Assembly (NCBI GenBank): GCA_036501425.1
Contig: DASYAI010000032.1
Location: forward strand, 62,001-126,000
Direction of reading: 5' to 3'
DNA from: DATKRB01 sp036501425
GTDB lineage: Bacteria; Actinomycetota; Acidimicrobiia; Acidimicrobiales; RAAP-2
Length of the DNA stretch: 64,000 nt
The position numbers and the translations under genes are program-made. The notes under the pieces are model-generated. The model was not told the origin of the DNA. It did no database searches and worked only from the letters and a program-made list of their open reading frames with translations. This document shows, piece after piece, positions 63,272 through 64,000 of this stretch (position 1 is its first letter; each line of letters begins with the position of its first letter).

Positions 63272-64000
63272 GTGCTGAACGCCGCCCTGGGCCAGATCGG
63301 GGTGTGGGTCGCCTTCGTGGCGGCGCTGGCAGGCGTGCTCAGCAGCGCCGCCTCGTTGCTCCGGTCGGGGTCGGCCGCCCCGGCCCGTGCGGCCGGTGGT
63401 GCCGGCCCGGCCCGTGCGGCCGGCGATGCGCGGTGGTGGGCCCCGGTCCTGCTGGGCGGGGCGGTGCTGGCGACCGTCGCCATGGAGCGCGCCCTGGTCA
63501 TCCACGACTTCTCGCTCGTCTTCGTGGCCGAGAACAACAGCCGGGCCACCCCGTTGCTCTACTCGATCACCGGGCTCTGGTCGGCGCTGGCCGGATCGAT
63601 CCTCCTGTGGGGCCTGGCCTTGGCCGTCCTGCTCAGCGTGCTGGTCTGGCGGTACCGGCGCCAGTTCGACGACGGGGTGGTCCGGTGGGCCACGTTGGTC
63701 GTCTTCGCCGTGGCCAGCTTCTTCTTCGGGCTCATGGTCGGGCCGGCCAACCCGTTCACCACCACCCACGGGGTGTCCCAGGGGCTGGGGCCCAACGCCC
63801 TGCTGCAGGACAATCCCCTGGTGGCGATCCACCCGCCGCTGCTCTACCTCGGTTTCGTCGGCTTCACCGTGCCCTTCGCCTTCGCCGTGGGCATGCTGGC
63901 CACCGGAAGGGTCTCGGACCGGTGGCAGATCGAGACCCGCCGGTGGACCCTGGCCGCGTGGACCTGCCTGTCGGTCGGGCTGGTGCTCGGTGCCTGGTGG
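63272..64000 (+). CDS. ccmF: Cytochrome c heme lyase subunit CcmF, 3'-truncated by the window edge
   Basis: First 243 codons of a large polytopic protein. Segments: LIHDFSLVFVAENNSRATPLLYSITGLWSALAGSILLWGLAL, NPFTTTHGVSQGLGPNALLQDNPLVAIHPPLLYLGFVGFTVPFAFAVGMLATG and WTLAAWTCLSVGLVLGAWW. The His in IHPPLLY is the conserved P-His region, and GAWW opens the WWD heme-handling domain. GTG start 13 bp after ccmE. ccmC was not found between ccmB and here; it could lie downstream. Confidence 0.9.
   Translation, partial: MLNAALGQIGVWVAFVAALAGVLSSAASLLRSGSAAPARAAGGAGPARAAGDARWWAPVLLGGAVLATVAMERALVIHDFSLVFVAENNSRATPLLYSITGLWSALAGSILLWGLALAVLLSVLVWRYRRQFDDGVVRWATLVVFAVASFFFGLMVGPANPFTTTHGVSQGLGPNALLQDNPLVAIHPPLLYLGFVGFTVPFAFAVGMLATGRVSDRWQIETRRWTLAAWTCLSVGLVLGAWW

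Overview
The window is about 70% G+C over most of its length. It has many GTG starts, 4-bp ATGA/GTGA gene overlaps and AGGAGG-type ribosome binding sites. It encodes an Lsr2-like protein, a SigF-type sigma factor with its regulator, and a secreted protein made of about 42-residue 'ADGGVFAFGDAPF' blades. These point to a high-GC actinobacterium, most likely class Acidimicrobiia; the class is inferred mainly from the blade protein. Both ends are cut inside genes (treY at the left, ccmF at the right). I found no rRNA, tRNA or CRISPR array.

Region 1 (1-13.2 kb), metabolism and stress: treY (minus), an APC-type permease, an Lsr2-like protein, a minus-strand sulfonate/taurine uptake operon (binding protein, permease, ATPase, TauD-type dioxygenase), monomeric isocitrate dehydrogenase and a large-subunit catalase. 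Region 2 (13.3-27.2 kb), surface-glycan locus: a tightly overlapping plus-strand operon combines three ADP-heptose enzymes (GmhB-like phosphatase, GmhA, HldE), two GT9 heptosyltransferase-like enzymes, other glycosyltransferases, an O-carbamoyltransferase, UDP-glucose dehydrogenase and a UDP-xylose-synthase-like decarboxylase. A convergent glycosyltransferase/HTH pair follows. A second, smaller sugar locus (GT4 and GDP-mannose dehydratase) lies at 58-60 kb.

Region 3 (27.2-36.6 kb): a hemerythrin-like protein, a zinc alcohol dehydrogenase, a repeat-rich intergenic region with a three-unit PHO-box-like array, pstB-pstS-pstC-pstA, two response regulators that both lack the phospho-acceptor Asp (one Asn, one Glu), a beta-carbonic anhydrase, 3-methyladenine DNA glycosylase I and a universal stress protein. 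Region 4 (36.6-40.4 kb): two acyl-CoA dehydrogenases and an SDR, for lipid or steroid-type beta-oxidation.

Region 5 (40.4-48.7 kb), accessory island: much of it is visibly poorer in G+C. It carries transposase debris, a frameshifted lectin/lysozyme-like gene, the blade protein, and a secreted-protein operon whose first gene has an in-frame amber codon. An actinobacterial integrase pseudogene sits at its right edge. The part from 43.43 to 48.72 kb is bracketed by two copies of the 3' end of an aldo/keto reductase gene, as expected for an old element that integrated into that 3' end.

Region 6 (48.7-64 kb), mostly core: an anti-sigma/sigma/aldo-keto reductase operon, a VOC protein, divergent valS and cysS with starts only 20 bp apart, a cold-shock protein, an acyl-CoA dehydrogenase, a low-molecular-weight phosphatase, the GT4/gmd pair, and a cytochrome c maturation cluster (ccdA, ccmA, ccmB, ccmE, ccmF) that lacks ccmC inside the window.
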